Source: Pseudanabaena sp. lw0831
GTDB taxonomy: Bacteria; Cyanobacteriota; Cyanobacteriia; Pseudanabaenales; Pseudanabaenaceae
Reading direction: 5' to 3'
NCBI RefSeq assembly: GCF_016584665.1
Contig: NZ_BBJB01000016.1
Location: 124,001 to 188,000 of the forward strand
Length of the DNA: 64,000 nt
In this document: one piece after another, positions 9,393 to 18,614 of the stretch
Position numbering within the stretch: position 1 is the stretch's first letter
How the letters are laid out: each line of letters opens with the position of its first letter
Notes under the pieces: generated by a model
Database searches by the model: none
Told to the model about the DNA's origin: nothing
Seen by the model: the letters and a program-made list of their open reading frames with translations, nothing else
Program-made: the position numbers and the translations under genes

Positions 9393-10312
9393 TAATTAAC
9401 ACTTTGTTTTTCTGCTAATACATGATAGCCAAAGCATAGTAATTCCGAAGAATTATTATTCTCTTGATTAATAATTTCTAAAAGAGATAATGACTGATAA
9501 ATTGTATTATGGTCTAGTTCAGAAAAATTATAATTGGCATATCGCTGAGCAACATAATTTACACGCCTTAATTCCTGTGCTACATAATCAAAGAAGTTTC
9601 CATTGGTTTCTATCTTAAGTATCTCAAAACCATATTTTCTTAAGTTTGTCTCATAAAAATATCTGTTAAATCCTGAATAAAAATGATATGGGGAAAAATG
9701 AGTTAAACTGCAAAATGGAGCTGTTAAAATTAGTTTGCCGCCGGGAACAAGTAGACGCTCAAATTCTTGTAAAGCTCCTAATGGATCTGGGAGATGCTCA
9801 AATACTTCTGAGCATAAAACAACATCAAAAGATTGGTCTGGTTCAGGGATAGATACTATATCACTAACAATGTCAATATTGTTTTGATCCCAATTCCCCA
9901 TCTGCAGTCCTTTAAGATCTCCTTGTCCATGATAGCTATCGAAGTCTTGACCAACATAGTTTAAATGCTGACAGGATTTTCGATGTTGTTGTTCACCACA
10001 CCCAGCATCTAGTATCCTTAATCCAGCAGGTAACTCTCTAAGTTGTTGCTCAATCCATTGATTACGCGGTTGCTCATTTATAGTACCTATTTGAGCAGGA
10101 GTAGAATTATTGTAGGCTTCTGAGTTTGATATCCCCAGATTGTCAGAGTCAACTAAAGCATTATCAAATTGATTAGGCTCTGATTTTAAAAATTTTTTAA
10201 ATTTAATCCAAGCATTTCTTAGCTTCCAAAACTTACTACTTTCCATAGCTGCAATTTTTTGTTGAGCTACTTCAAGTTGTTGTAACAGTTCTAGCTGTTT
10301 TGATTGCCTCAT
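9392..10312 (-). CDS. SAM methyltransferase with N-terminal coiled coil and SSKFWK motif
   Basis: The first 23 residues are a short coiled coil (LELLQQLEVAQQKIAAM). The motif ESSKFWKLRNAWIKFKKF follows at residues 24-41, and nearly the same motif ends the coiled coil of the downstream multi-GT protein. A Methyltransf_11-type domain starts near residue 93 (GLRILDAGCGEQQHR), with SFDVVLCSEVFEHLPDP as the post motif. It probably methylates a sugar or terminates the chain. It overlaps the next gene by 1 nt. The shared motif suggests both proteins dock on the same partner or membrane, which is inference. The 183-bp gap upstream (10313-10495) shows no gene. Confidence 0.82.
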   Translation of the reverse strand: MRQSKQLELLQQLEVAQQKIAAMESSKFWKLRNAWIKFKKFLKSEPNQFDNALVDSDNLGISNSEAYNNSTPAQIGTINEQPRNQWIEQQLRELPAGLRILDAGCGEQQHRKSCQHLNYVGQDFDSYHGQGDLKGLQMGNWDQNNIDIVSDIVSIPEPDQSFDVVLCSEVFEHLPDPLGALQEFERLLVPGGKLILTAPFCSLTHFSPYHFYSGFNRYFYETNLRKYGFEILKIETNGNFFDYVAQELRRVNYVAQRYANYNFSELDHNTIYQSLSLLEIINQENNNSSELLCFGYHVLAEKQSVN

Positions 10313-10495
10313 AAATACCTAACCGTTTAAAAGTTATTCTTTAAATGTTTATGCAAGACATTAGATTAAATTACAAATACATCTTAATTTATCTGATTTA
10401 TTCTAATGTTAATCGACCGAAGCTATTAAATTGATTTAGATAAGAAATTGATAGCTTGTATTCATCGCAATAATATGTTTGAAGCATAGTAATTA

Positions 10496-11248
10496 TTAAA
10501 CAATCAATTCAGAGTGGTTAACATTACTAAGATATGATTCAACTACTTTATTTGCGTCTCCAGTTAATTTTATTGTGCCTTTATTCATCCAAATTGCTTT
10601 TACACAAGATTCACGAATAAATTCCATGGAGTGAGACACTACTAAGATAGTCACATGAGAATCCCAAAATTTATCTAAACGCTTCTTGCATTTATTCTTG
10701 AAACTTTCATCTCCTACAGATAGAACTTCATCTAGTATTAAGATATCTGGCTGAACATCTGTAGCGATCGCAAATGCTAGGCGAGCTACCATACCTGATG
10801 AAAGTCCTTTCACAGGGACATTTTCGTATTCTTCTAACTCTGCAAACTCAAGTATCGATTTTGTTCTTTCTGTCATTTCTGCTCTAGAAAAGCCTAGAAG
10901 CACCCCGTACAAGAGAATATTTTGCTTGACTGAGATTTCTGCATCAAACCCAGCCCCTAATTCAATTAAAGGGGCGATATTGCCACGTACCCTAACCGTG
11001 CCAATTTTGGGTTCTAAAATCCCAGAAATTACTTTTAGTAGCGTGGATTTACCAGCGCCGTTACCACCAATAATCCCAATTTTCTCACCCTTCTCTACCA
11101 CAAAGTCAATCTTATCAAGTACTAGCTTTCTTTCAGGATGACGATATTTACCTTCTAATACAGATAGTATAGTTTTCTTGAGATCGTAGGAAAACTCTTC
11201 TTGAGTTCTGCGCCACAAACTAACCTGTTCTAGCCGAATAACTTCCAT
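10496..11248 (-). CDS. Polysaccharide ABC exporter ATPase (Wzt/TagH type)
   Basis: This is the 250-residue nucleotide-binding subunit of an ABC-2 polysaccharide exporter. The Walker A motif GGNGAGKST is near residue 59, the signature is LSSGMVARLAFA, and the Walker B is DILILDEVLSVGD. The first 40 residues (VSLWRRTQEEFSYDLKK) are typical of the Wzt/TagH/KpsT group. At 250 residues it lacks the C-terminal glycan-binding domain found in long Wzt proteins, so export may not need recognition of a terminal modification. It pairs with the permease at 11792-12595. With that permease it would flip a lipid-linked glycan to the periplasm. Confidence 0.9.
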   Translation of the reverse strand: MEVIRLEQVSLWRRTQEEFSYDLKKTILSVLEGKYRHPERKLVLDKIDFVVEKGEKIGIIGGNGAGKSTLLKVISGILEPKIGTVRVRGNIAPLIELGAGFDAEISVKQNILLYGVLLGFSRAEMTERTKSILEFAELEEYENVPVKGLSSGMVARLAFAIATDVQPDILILDEVLSVGDESFKNKCKKRLDKFWDSHVTILVVSHSMEFIRESCVKAIWMNKGTIKLTGDANKVVESYLSNVNHSELIV

Positions 11249-11351
11249 CTATCGTAAATCCATGATTTTCGATTGTGAACCTTGAAAATGTAACGTGAAG
11301 ATCATAATATCAAAGAATCTACTGTTTAAGAAATTTTTTGCAATTACAAAG

Positions 11352-11753
11352 CTATTTTTTCCAGACTACTAGTATTACTCCAAGCATAATAAAGCTCAAA
11401 CCAAATAGACGGCTAAGAGGTATTGATTCCTTGAAGAAGAAGTATCCAAGCATTACAGAAAAAACATAGATTAATGAACCAGAAGGAGCAGCTATACTAA
11501 GATTAACTCTAGTAAGAAGGAGGATATAGGTCAAAGCCCCTAGCCCATAGAAAGCCAGTCCTCCAATTAATTCAGGTATTGTAATAATACTGAGGATATG
11601 ACCAAAAGCGTTGCTAACACTAACTTTTCCTAATTTTATTGCACCTAATTTTAAGAAGAACTGCCCCCCCACACTCGCCAAAACTGACATGAGTAGCAAA
11701 CTAAACTCTTGTGGTGTCAACGCTTTATATACTCTAAATGAATAACTGTACAA
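11352..11753 (-). CDS. Small EamA/DMT-type four-helix membrane protein
   Basis: The protein has 133 residues and four hydrophobic helices, with the DMT-like stretches LASVGGQFFLKLGA near the start and FGLSFIMLGVILVVWKK at the end. It resembles half-size ArnE/ArnF-like subunits that translocate polyprenyl-phosphate sugars. It lies between the two ABC exporter genes, so a role in moving a lipid-linked sugar for the GT-C enzyme is plausible. The start is unclear: TTG at 11753, or TTG at 11720, which gives a sequence starting TPQEF that fits the family better. Confidence 0.7.
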   Translation of the reverse strand: MYSYSFRVYKALTPQEFSLLLMSVLASVGGQFFLKLGAIKLGKVSVSNAFGHILSIITIPELIGGLAFYGLGALTYILLLTRVNLSIAAPSGSLIYVFSVMLGYFFFKESIPLSRLFGLSFIMLGVILVVWKK

Positions 11754-11791
11754 AATTTTAGTGCATCAACCTAGATTCAAATATTCCTTGC

Positions 11792-12595
11792 CTAGAGTAA
11801 ATCCATAAACTGAGATCGAGATCGCTGAAAGTACAAGAAGCCAAATCCTGCAAAAATCATACCACTTAAGAGTGCGGTCAAGATCAGCGTAACATCTGGC
11901 AGATTGCCAGAGAGAGTTATTTGACGAAAGCTTTCAATAATTGGAGATAATGGATTTAAATTCACAAATGGCTGAACAGATTTCGGCACGATCTCGGCGG
12001 GATAAAATACAGGACTGCTAATCCAGAGCATAAAGACCAATAGTTCATAAAAATATGGCAAGTCCCTGTAAAAGACATACAAGGCGCTTACAAAAAATCC
12101 TACACCAATACAAAATAATACCAATGCAATGAATGGTAAAAATATAGCGAAGACATTAATCAAGCTTTTTGATTTGATTAATGCAACAATCGCTAGAAGA
12201 AGAAAAGGTCCCAGAACAAACTGAAAAATATTTGCGGCGATCATGGAAATCGGGAAAACGCTTACAGGTAAACGGATTTTATTTAGTAAGCTACCATTAC
12301 CAACAACACTGACTAGAGCCTGTGATGTAGAGGAAGAAAAGAAATTGATTACTACTAACCCTGTAAAGGCAGCTAGGATATAGTTCCAAATTGACCCATA
12401 ATACTGAGAGAATGTCTTGCCAAAAATGACTGAATATAATGCAGTCATGATTAAAGGGTTGAATAATGACCAATATATTCCCAGAAATGAGCCTCGATAA
12501 CGAACATTGACGTTGCGGCTGACCAAAACATGAAGTATTTCCCAAAAATGTCTTAATTCAGGACTAACATATTTATTAACTAATGACAGATTCAT
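11792..12595 (-). CDS. ABC-2 polysaccharide export permease (Wzm/TagG type)
   Basis: This 267-residue permease has about six helices and the family start VSRNVNVRYRGSFLGIYWS, followed by LFNPLIMTALYSVIFGKTF. The RDLPYFYELLVFMLWISSPVFYP stretch before the last helices is characteristic. It forms the membrane channel for the ATPase at 10496-11248, and a small EamA-type gene separates the two. With ABC export present and no Wzx or Wzy visible, the glycan is probably completed in the cytoplasm before export. The 224 bp upstream (12596-12819) are AT-rich without a visible gene and may hold an internal promoter. Confidence 0.92.
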   Translation of the reverse strand: MNLSLVNKYVSPELRHFWEILHVLVSRNVNVRYRGSFLGIYWSLFNPLIMTALYSVIFGKTFSQYYGSIWNYILAAFTGLVVINFFSSSTSQALVSVVGNGSLLNKIRLPVSVFPISMIAANIFQFVLGPFLLLAIVALIKSKSLINVFAIFLPFIALVLFCIGVGFFVSALYVFYRDLPYFYELLVFMLWISSPVFYPAEIVPKSVQPFVNLNPLSPIIESFRQITLSGNLPDVTLILTALLSGMIFAGFGFLYFQRSRSQFMDLL

Positions 12596-12819
12596 TGACA
12601 GTCAAGACCTCATAATATTGATAAGATAGTTTAATGTATGCACTATGCTAATAGTGTTTTACCATTAATGTGTGTTTGTTGGCTCAGGATACTAGTTAAC
12701 AATGCTCTTTAAGTTAAATATTGATATTACTTTCAGGTATTGATTTCAATTAAAACTGATGCCCTAAGTCTGTTCAAAATATTTGAAACGGTTATCAATT
12801 ATTGTCAATCTAAATATTT

Positions 12820-14511
12820 TTATGAAAGTAACCACTTATCTTTCTTGATAAAGATAGTATTGATATATGTATCAGCATAAACCATGTACCCTTTACTTTC
12901 TAAAAACTGAATAATGTGTATGTCTTTCACCCCGTTACCAGTTTCGGAGAAAGAAATAGTTTCAACACAAATTATCAACGGAGAACTCTGTTCATAATTT
13001 ATAGATTGTAAGATTTTCAGGTCAAGTCCCTCAACATCTAAAGATAAGAAATCTGGAAAAACTCCTTTGCAACAGTTCTGTATAACATTTGGAATCACGT
13101 CTACTTTAGTCTTTGAGATCGCGACTATTTGATGATTATTTTCTCGAGTGCAATTTTCTGCCTCTTCTTTAGAAAATGTATTTAACGTAGGAGTTGAGAT
13201 AATGTAAAAATCTCTAGCTCCTTGCACATCGTCAATCCCAATATTTAAGTTAATATCTTCTGCCCGAGAGGATTTAAAACTTTCAAACAGCTGAGGATCA
13301 GGCTCTATGTTGATACCTCTACTACCATTTTGATAGAACAAGGCTGTATTGCTAAGATACTCTGGATGATAAGCTCCAATATCAATGTAGGATGGTATTT
13401 GGATTCCAATAGCATCAAAAATAAACCTAATAATTAAATCTTCACCTGATTGTGAGTAAGATATTTTAGAGTGGTTTTTTTCTTCTTTTATAGAACTTTC
13501 GTTGATTCCATGGGCAAGGTAATTCTTAGTTATTTCTCCTTTTTTAAGCTTTGCTTGGCGAATCTTTTTTACTACCCAAACCAAATTAGAATCAAGCATT
13601 ATTAGAAGTTCTACAGTAAAGAATTTAAGCTTATTGAAAATGTTAATATCTTTATAATTTTTTTCATGCCAAAGAAATAGTCGAGAAGTTGTAATTAGAA
13701 CTTTGCGTACAAGCTTAACTTTATCTTTTAAGCTAATAGTGCTTGTGAAAATTAAGCTGATTTGTTTCATGATATATGGACTGTATACAAGCATTCTATC
13801 TACTCTTGAATCGACAGCTTTAATAACATACTCCGTATTATCTACTCCAGCTATGTAGAGCGCTTTGTCCAGACTGTTTAAAACTTCCACTTGTCCGTTG
13901 AGCAAAATTTTAGTTAATATAGAGCAATCAGCAAAATCAAAGCAGAAATCATCATAATTCTGTTCATAATTCCGTATTAATGATTCTTTGAGATGTAACC
14001 CATAAAACATACTTGGTGCAGGAGAATCTAAAAATGCACTCACATTTTCCGCTCTTGAGTTATTTCTAGAGATGTTTGGTAAAACTATTTCCTCAGTCAG
14101 ATTATTATTTCTATACAAAAGACTCATTTTTGGGAAAACAAGTGTCGTGTGGTCATCAAAATTGGCTAAACATACTTGAATGAATTCAGGCTCCCACTCA
14201 TCATCATCAGCAGCCCACATAAAATATTTACCCATAGCTTGCTTAAGCACGAATAAAAAATTAGCCCCTGCCCCTTTATTCTCTATTTGCCTAAAGTAAT
14301 GAATGCGAGCATCTTTTTTTTGAAATTCTTTAACTACTATTTCTACGTTGGGATCTGTAGAGCAGTTGTCGGACACAATAATCTCAAGATTTAGATGAGT
14401 TTGTTGAGTAATACATTCTAAAGTTCTTTTAAGACCATCGGGACGATTATATGTCGGAATACCAACACTAACTAAAGGCTGTTTTTTAAGTTCATCAATA
14501 TTATTCGTCAT
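12820..14511 (-). CDS. Glycosyltransferase family 2 fused to FkbM-type methyltransferase
   Basis: Residues 1-250 are a GT2 domain (VSVGIPTYNRPDGLKRTL, IIVSDNCSTDP, WAADDDEWEP). A helical linker of about 90 residues follows. Residues about 345-560 are an FkbM-family methyltransferase, with SYSQSGEDLIIRFIF at its entry, the SAM motif YIDIGAYHPE, and DFLSLDVEGLDLKIL. FkbM enzymes O-methylate sugars or carbamoyl-like groups. The fusion could add a sugar and methylate it in one complex. It starts inside the stop of the CmcI-like gene (TAATG), so the two are translated together. Confidence 0.87.
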   Translation of the reverse strand: MTNNIDELKKQPLVSVGIPTYNRPDGLKRTLECITQQTHLNLEIIVSDNCSTDPNVEIVVKEFQKKDARIHYFRQIENKGAGANFLFVLKQAMGKYFMWAADDDEWEPEFIQVCLANFDDHTTLVFPKMSLLYRNNNLTEEIVLPNISRNNSRAENVSAFLDSPAPSMFYGLHLKESLIRNYEQNYDDFCFDFADCSILTKILLNGQVEVLNSLDKALYIAGVDNTEYVIKAVDSRVDRMLVYSPYIMKQISLIFTSTISLKDKVKLVRKVLITTSRLFLWHEKNYKDINIFNKLKFFTVELLIMLDSNLVWVVKKIRQAKLKKGEITKNYLAHGINESSIKEEKNHSKISYSQSGEDLIIRFIFDAIGIQIPSYIDIGAYHPEYLSNTALFYQNGSRGINIEPDPQLFESFKSSRAEDINLNIGIDDVQGARDFYIISTPTLNTFSKEEAENCTRENNHQIVAISKTKVDVIPNVIQNCCKGVFPDFLSLDVEGLDLKILQSINYEQSSPLIICVETISFSETGNGVKDIHIIQFLESKGYMVYADTYINTIFIKKDKWLLS

Positions 14512-15260
14512 TATTTCACTCTCTTTAAATACCCATCTGGTGCAACTGTAATCAAAAGTTTGTGCTCAATACTTTTGTCGATCTCAAACTCTGGATGAGA
14601 CTTGAGGTATTCCCACACTGCTGTTTTAGGATTGTTGCCTACTCCCCAAGGGCGATCGCTAAACATTTCATTAGGCAAATCCTCGATCGCAGTATCAAAT
14701 ACCACACAGTAGCTACCTACTGATGTTAGCGGTGCATAAGCTTTTAGTTCGGCAAGTACATGCTCATGGGTGTGATTACTGTCCAAGAAGACTAAGATCT
14801 TTTTTTTGCCAACAGCTTTTACCTTGACTTGCTCAATAATTTCAGGTGCAATGCTAGACCCTTGAATCATAGAAATCCTCTTGAACATGGGATGCGCTTC
14901 AATGACATCTCGATTGTGAGCGCGAATATCAATATCTAATCCCAATACTTCAGCATCTTGGCAACCACCACAAATAGCATTAAGTTCTAATATCGAAGCT
15001 GAAAAGATTAGAGAGCCGCCATGAGCAATACCAGTTTCAACAATTAAATCAGGCTGCACTTTCCAGATTAACTCTTGCATTGCCAACATATCCTGTGGAT
15101 ACTGAATAATTGGACGACCTAACCAAGAAAAATTATAAGTATACTGATATGGTGCAGAATCCAGCATAAACTGAATAGCCGAATTCTTTGCTTTATCATC
15201 CTTGCCTAGACCTTCAATATTAATAGACTTAGATTGCTCAAATTGTTCGATAGGATTCAT
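14511..15260 (-). CDS. CmcI-like cephalosporin-hydroxylase-family protein (probable sugar O-methyltransferase)
   Basis: This 249-residue protein has the CmcI family hallmarks: a substrate-side RPIIQYPQDMLAMQELIW, the SAM-type motif LIVETGIAHGGSL, and an ILVFLDSNHTHEHVL strand with conserved Asp and His. Despite the name, close relatives include rhamnosyl O-methyltransferases, and a methyltransferase role fits this locus best. It is linked by ATGA to WbqC upstream and by TAATG to the GT2-FkbM fusion downstream. The family is clear; the reaction is inferred. Confidence 0.85.
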   Translation of the reverse strand: MNPIEQFEQSKSINIEGLGKDDKAKNSAIQFMLDSAPYQYTYNFSWLGRPIIQYPQDMLAMQELIWKVQPDLIVETGIAHGGSLIFSASILELNAICGGCQDAEVLGLDIDIRAHNRDVIEAHPMFKRISMIQGSSIAPEIIEQVKVKAVGKKKILVFLDSNHTHEHVLAELKAYAPLTSVGSYCVVFDTAIEDLPNEMFSDRPWGVGNNPKTAVWEYLKSHPEFEIDKSIEHKLLITVAPDGYLKRVK

Positions 15261-15976
15261 GCTAAAAATTCTTCCCAGTAAATTGTCGATGACTTAATAT
15301 ATTCTTTCCCTTGTTTACCGATATTAGCAATAAGATCTAGTATTGATACATGAGGGTTAAATGTAGCAAATTGCTGTGGATAAGGCAATTTGAGATAATT
15401 CATATACTCTACCCTAATACCGTTATTCTCGAAAAGAGAATGATCTAAATAATTTTTAGCTCCATGTCCAGTAATGTAATGAGTCCCATTTAAATATTTA
15501 ACTATCTGATATACCCTCTCAGAATTACTACCTTCTATCCCCAGTTTAGAAGCAGTGTAAAAACTTTTATCTTTCGCAATATCAAAGTAATCAATACTAA
15601 GTTCTATACTTTTTATAGAGACTTCTGCAATAGTATGAAGATGGCAATCAAAAAGATTAGTTACTAAATCTAGCATTTCCTTAAGATAAGGTGCATTTTT
15701 ATAAGATTGTTTAAGCAATTCTAGATGTTGGTTTTGCCAATCCCTTTGATTATCTATCTCTAATTCATTAATCAAAACACCTAGTTTTAAATTTTTTAGA
15801 GGAACTGTAAGCCAGTTAAATCCTCTTGATGAATTAGTTTTGATCTGTACACGATTAGTAAAACTACCTTTAGAAAACTGCACATCATCATAATTTACGT
15901 AAGCATCACATAAATTCACCTGCTCGAACATTCCGACCCAAGGGAAATACATTGGTTGAGATATAACAATCTTCAT
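15257..15976 (-). CDS. WbqC family protein
   Basis: This 239-residue WbqC-like protein is recognised by its start, IVISQPMYFPWVGMFEQ, and by DAYVNYDDVQFSKGSF, NRVQIKT and the later YITGHGAKNYL. The biochemical activity of WbqC proteins is not firmly established. They recur in O-antigen and capsule loci that make modified amino sugars. Here it lies 17 bp after the hexapeptide acyltransferase and near the ACP and FkbH genes, so a part in attaching an acyl group to an amino sugar is worth considering. That role is inference from neighbourhood only. Confidence 0.85.
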   Translation of the reverse strand: MKIVISQPMYFPWVGMFEQVNLCDAYVNYDDVQFSKGSFTNRVQIKTNSSRGFNWLTVPLKNLKLGVLINELEIDNQRDWQNQHLELLKQSYKNAPYLKEMLDLVTNLFDCHLHTIAEVSIKSIELSIDYFDIAKDKSFYTASKLGIEGSNSERVYQIVKYLNGTHYITGHGAKNYLDHSLFENNGIRVEYMNYLKLPYPQQFATFNPHVSILDLIANIGKQGKEYIKSSTIYWEEFLA

Positions 15977-15992
15977 ATTTAGATAAACTTAT

Positions 15993-16508
15993 TTAGAACT
16001 TCCGCTTTCTAGCAGGATTACCCATAAGTTGTATGTTGCTGTCTATCCACCTGCCATATACTACAGAATTGGGCGCTACACTACAGTAATCTCCCAATTC
16101 TGTGCCTGGCATAATGATACTACCAGCACCTATCCATACACCTTTCCCGATTTTAACAGGTTGATACTTTAAGGAGGTTTCCGCAAGAGAACTTGTACTC
16201 CTATTTCCATATTGGGTCGTCAAAACTACATTAGGTCCAAAATGTGTAGCATCTCCAATCTCGACTCCGCCTTCTCCTAATATAGTACTGCCCATCCCTA
16301 TAGCAACATCATCACCCAAAATCACCTTCATCCCGCGTCTAGAACCATAAATGTAGACACCAGATTGGAGAGTACACTTATGTCCAAATGAAATAGTGTC
16401 TATATACTTCAGAGTGACTGCCTTCTCCATAAGCACATCATAACGATAGGCAACTTTAAAATTATTGAGCCAAAGCCTAAATTGATGTTTAATGTTCTTC
16501 AACAACAT
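15993..16508 (-). CDS. Hexapeptide-repeat (left-handed beta-helix) acyltransferase
   Basis: The protein has 171 residues. From about residue 45 it consists of hexapeptide repeats ([LIV]GxxxxI type, e.g. VILGDDVAIG, VEIGDATHFG, VKIGKGVWIGAGSIIMPG), closed by the usual MGNPARKRKF end. Such proteins are trimeric O- or N-acyltransferases. The gene begins 3 bp after the stop of the free ACP gene, so acyl-ACP rather than acetyl-CoA could be its donor. That would fit FkbH and MaoC-SDR upstream but is not proven by sequence. Confidence 0.85.
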   Translation of the reverse strand: MLLKNIKHQFRLWLNNFKVAYRYDVLMEKAVTLKYIDTISFGHKCTLQSGVYIYGSRRGMKVILGDDVAIGMGSTILGEGGVEIGDATHFGPNVVLTTQYGNRSTSSLAETSLKYQPVKIGKGVWIGAGSIIMPGTELGDYCSVAPNSVVYGRWIDSNIQLMGNPARKRKF

Positions 16509-16510
16509 AA

Positions 16511-16744
16511 TTAAGAGTTTATCAATTCTGAAATGGCAATTTTGATTAGCTTGTAGTTTAATAAATCACCAATTTGTTCATCATCAAAAACAACTGTAAA
16601 CTCCTCCTCCAATGCAACCACCAAATTCATATGATGCAAGGAGTCCCAAATTTCAATGGTATCTGGAGAAGCATCTTCAGAAATAGAATCAGCTTCAACC
16701 TCAAACACTGCCGCCATTACTTGTTTAATTCTTTTGTCAATCAT
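16511..16744 (-). CDS. Free-standing acyl carrier protein
   Basis: This is a 77-residue ACP starting at the ATG at 16744 (MIDKRIKQVMAAVFEV). The longer reading frame to 16801 only adds a non-conserved hydrophobic stretch. The phosphopantetheine site is Ser35 in WDSLHHMNLV, and the acidic helix II (ALEEEF) is present. It lies between an FkbH-like gene and a hexapeptide acyltransferase, the usual place for a dedicated carrier that holds a small activated acyl group. It is clearly not the fatty-acid ACP of the cell, judging by its divergence and location. A TATAAT-like box lies just upstream, but I do not rely on it. Confidence 0.9.
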   Translation of the reverse strand: MIDKRIKQVMAAVFEVEADSISEDASPDTIEIWDSLHHMNLVVALEEEFTVVFDDEQIGDLLNYKLIKIAISELINS

Positions 16745-16803
16745 ATTTAACTCAATATTATACAGACTATTTAAAAATAAACTTAAAAACAAAAAACTCA
16801 TTC

Positions 16804-18513
16804 TTATAGTGAATTTAATGATAAACGATATTCAGTCCTAGAATCACTAGCAGATAAAATGTCAAAGCCATTTTTTTCATAGAAGTTAGCTACTTGCATA
16901 TTCTTAGAGGTTTTCGCATAATTTGCAAAGATATGATTTATACCTAATTCTTTTAGGTCATTAATAATAAAGTTAACAAAGTTAATTTCTATATTACGTC
17001 CCAATACTCTACAACTCAATAAGAATGTATCTATTTCTGCTTCGGTATGATTGATAGCGATAATTGCCAACCCTGTAAGACCATAATCTCCAAATTTGTC
17101 GCTCACTTCCATAACATAGATACGATGATCGCCGCCTTCTAATAAATCTTTGATTTCTGTTTCTGTATATCGTTTAGTTGTAAGATTAAATTGATTAGTC
17201 TTTTGAGTAAGTTGAGATGCTCTTGTTAGATGATCTGAATGATTAATATGAATTGATAGTTTAAGCTCTAGTGAACTTAAGTATTCATCTACTGATGCAA
17301 ACTTTTTTCTTTCATTCTTTCGCCGAGCCTCATAATGATACATTTCTAGCCTTTTTTTATCTTCAGCGGTTTGAGATGGCTTAAAAAATAGAGAAGTTGT
17401 CTCTCGAAACAAAGAAGGATAAGTATAAATTAGCTTAGGAACTTGTAAAGTTGTAACTTCTGGCAAATTACTTTCCACACAGCTTATCTCAAATGACGAA
17501 TCATCTACAAAAACTAAACTATCAGCACCAACATTTAAATCTTCAATTAATTCCTGTAAGTTTTTATCTTTGCTCTGCCAATTTATCTTTTTTGCAAAAA
17601 TATCCCTTTCACTCAAAGTAAAATCAGATCTGGATTTCCATATCTCATCTAGATCTGATTCATTATTTTTACTGCATAAACAAACTATGACTCCATCTTT
17701 TGACAAATTTTTAATTAAATGATGTACCTCTTCAAAAAAAATACCATTTTTGTCATTAGTAGACAATGAAATCCCATTTAATCCATCTTCCCCAATAATA
17801 CCTTTCCACAATGTATTATCACAATCTAAAACTAGTACTTTCTTACTTTTGCCATTAACGGAAAGAATAAGAGGAGATATAAATTGTGCATAACATTTAA
17901 AGAACTCTATACTATAGAGAGACTTAGAGGAATAGTAGTAACGAAAATCAACACTTCTTTCTATGGAAACTTGGGCAAATAGCTTGTCTATAGGTATCAA
18001 AAAAAAGTTGCTTGGAAGATTGCTACTAATATACTGGTTTAGTTCATTACAAATCTCATCAAACTGGTTTGCACGCAAAAAATGTTGATTAAATATTAAT
18101 GTACTAAATTGATTGAAAATAACTAAAGGTGTTGTAGACAAGGAATAAAATACGAAATCAATTTCTTGCTTTACTTTTACAATCAGTGCTGCTATCTCCT
18201 CTGAAGTCATTGTTAATGATTTATATTGCAGACCATCTATTATGTTTGCTAATTCCCAAAATACAATTACCACATTAGAGTCGGCATAGGTTTCACTATT
18301 CTGAACAATATTATCGTAGTCTCCAAAATTGACTTTTGCATTAATTGCTTGACTTCTGATTACAAACTCTAAAATATCATTAAGCTGTGATGTAATTATG
18401 TTAGACAACACAGATATTGTGTACATTGGTGAATTTGACAAGCTTTCTCCGAGCACTTTGTTCTTGGATAATATTTCAGTGTATTTTAAATCCTTAAGCA
18501 CCAGTGTTTTCAT
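16804..18513 (-). CDS. FkbH-like HAD-IIIC protein (acyl loading onto ACP)
   Basis: This is a three-part protein of 569 residues. The N-terminal 210 residues are SGNH-like (GDYDNIVQNS). A HAD-IIIC phosphatase domain follows, with the DxD motif LDCDNTLWKG near residue 228 and SLVFVDDSSFE later. The C-terminal 140 residues are GNAT-like (YGLTGLAIIAI, NFYEKNGFDIL). Known FkbH enzymes take a glycolytic C3 acid and load it as glyceryl-ACP. The neighbouring ACP is the obvious partner. I chose the ATG at 18513 because family members start near this point; the upstream TTG at 18582 adds a sequence without family character. Confidence 0.87.
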   Translation of the reverse strand: MKTLVLKDLKYTEILSKNKVLGESLSNSPMYTISVLSNIITSQLNDILEFVIRSQAINAKVNFGDYDNIVQNSETYADSNVVIVFWELANIIDGLQYKSLTMTSEEIAALIVKVKQEIDFVFYSLSTTPLVIFNQFSTLIFNQHFLRANQFDEICNELNQYISSNLPSNFFLIPIDKLFAQVSIERSVDFRYYYSSKSLYSIEFFKCYAQFISPLILSVNGKSKKVLVLDCDNTLWKGIIGEDGLNGISLSTNDKNGIFFEEVHHLIKNLSKDGVIVCLCSKNNESDLDEIWKSRSDFTLSERDIFAKKINWQSKDKNLQELIEDLNVGADSLVFVDDSSFEISCVESNLPEVTTLQVPKLIYTYPSLFRETTSLFFKPSQTAEDKKRLEMYHYEARRKNERKKFASVDEYLSSLELKLSIHINHSDHLTRASQLTQKTNQFNLTTKRYTETEIKDLLEGGDHRIYVMEVSDKFGDYGLTGLAIIAINHTEAEIDTFLLSCRVLGRNIEINFVNFIINDLKELGINHIFANYAKTSKNMQVANFYEKNGFDILSASDSRTEYRLSLNSL

Positions 18514-18614
18514 AAGTTCAAATAAATTCAAATCAAATTTAATATAAATTAAATCATTAAATATTGAACAAAATAATGACAATCAATAACCATGTCTTTA
18601 TTTTAGGTAATACA

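Noticed and set aside
18514-18582. Longer FkbH start at TTG 18582
   Set aside because: The added 23 residues are not family-like, and the ATG at 18513 gives the usual N-terminus.
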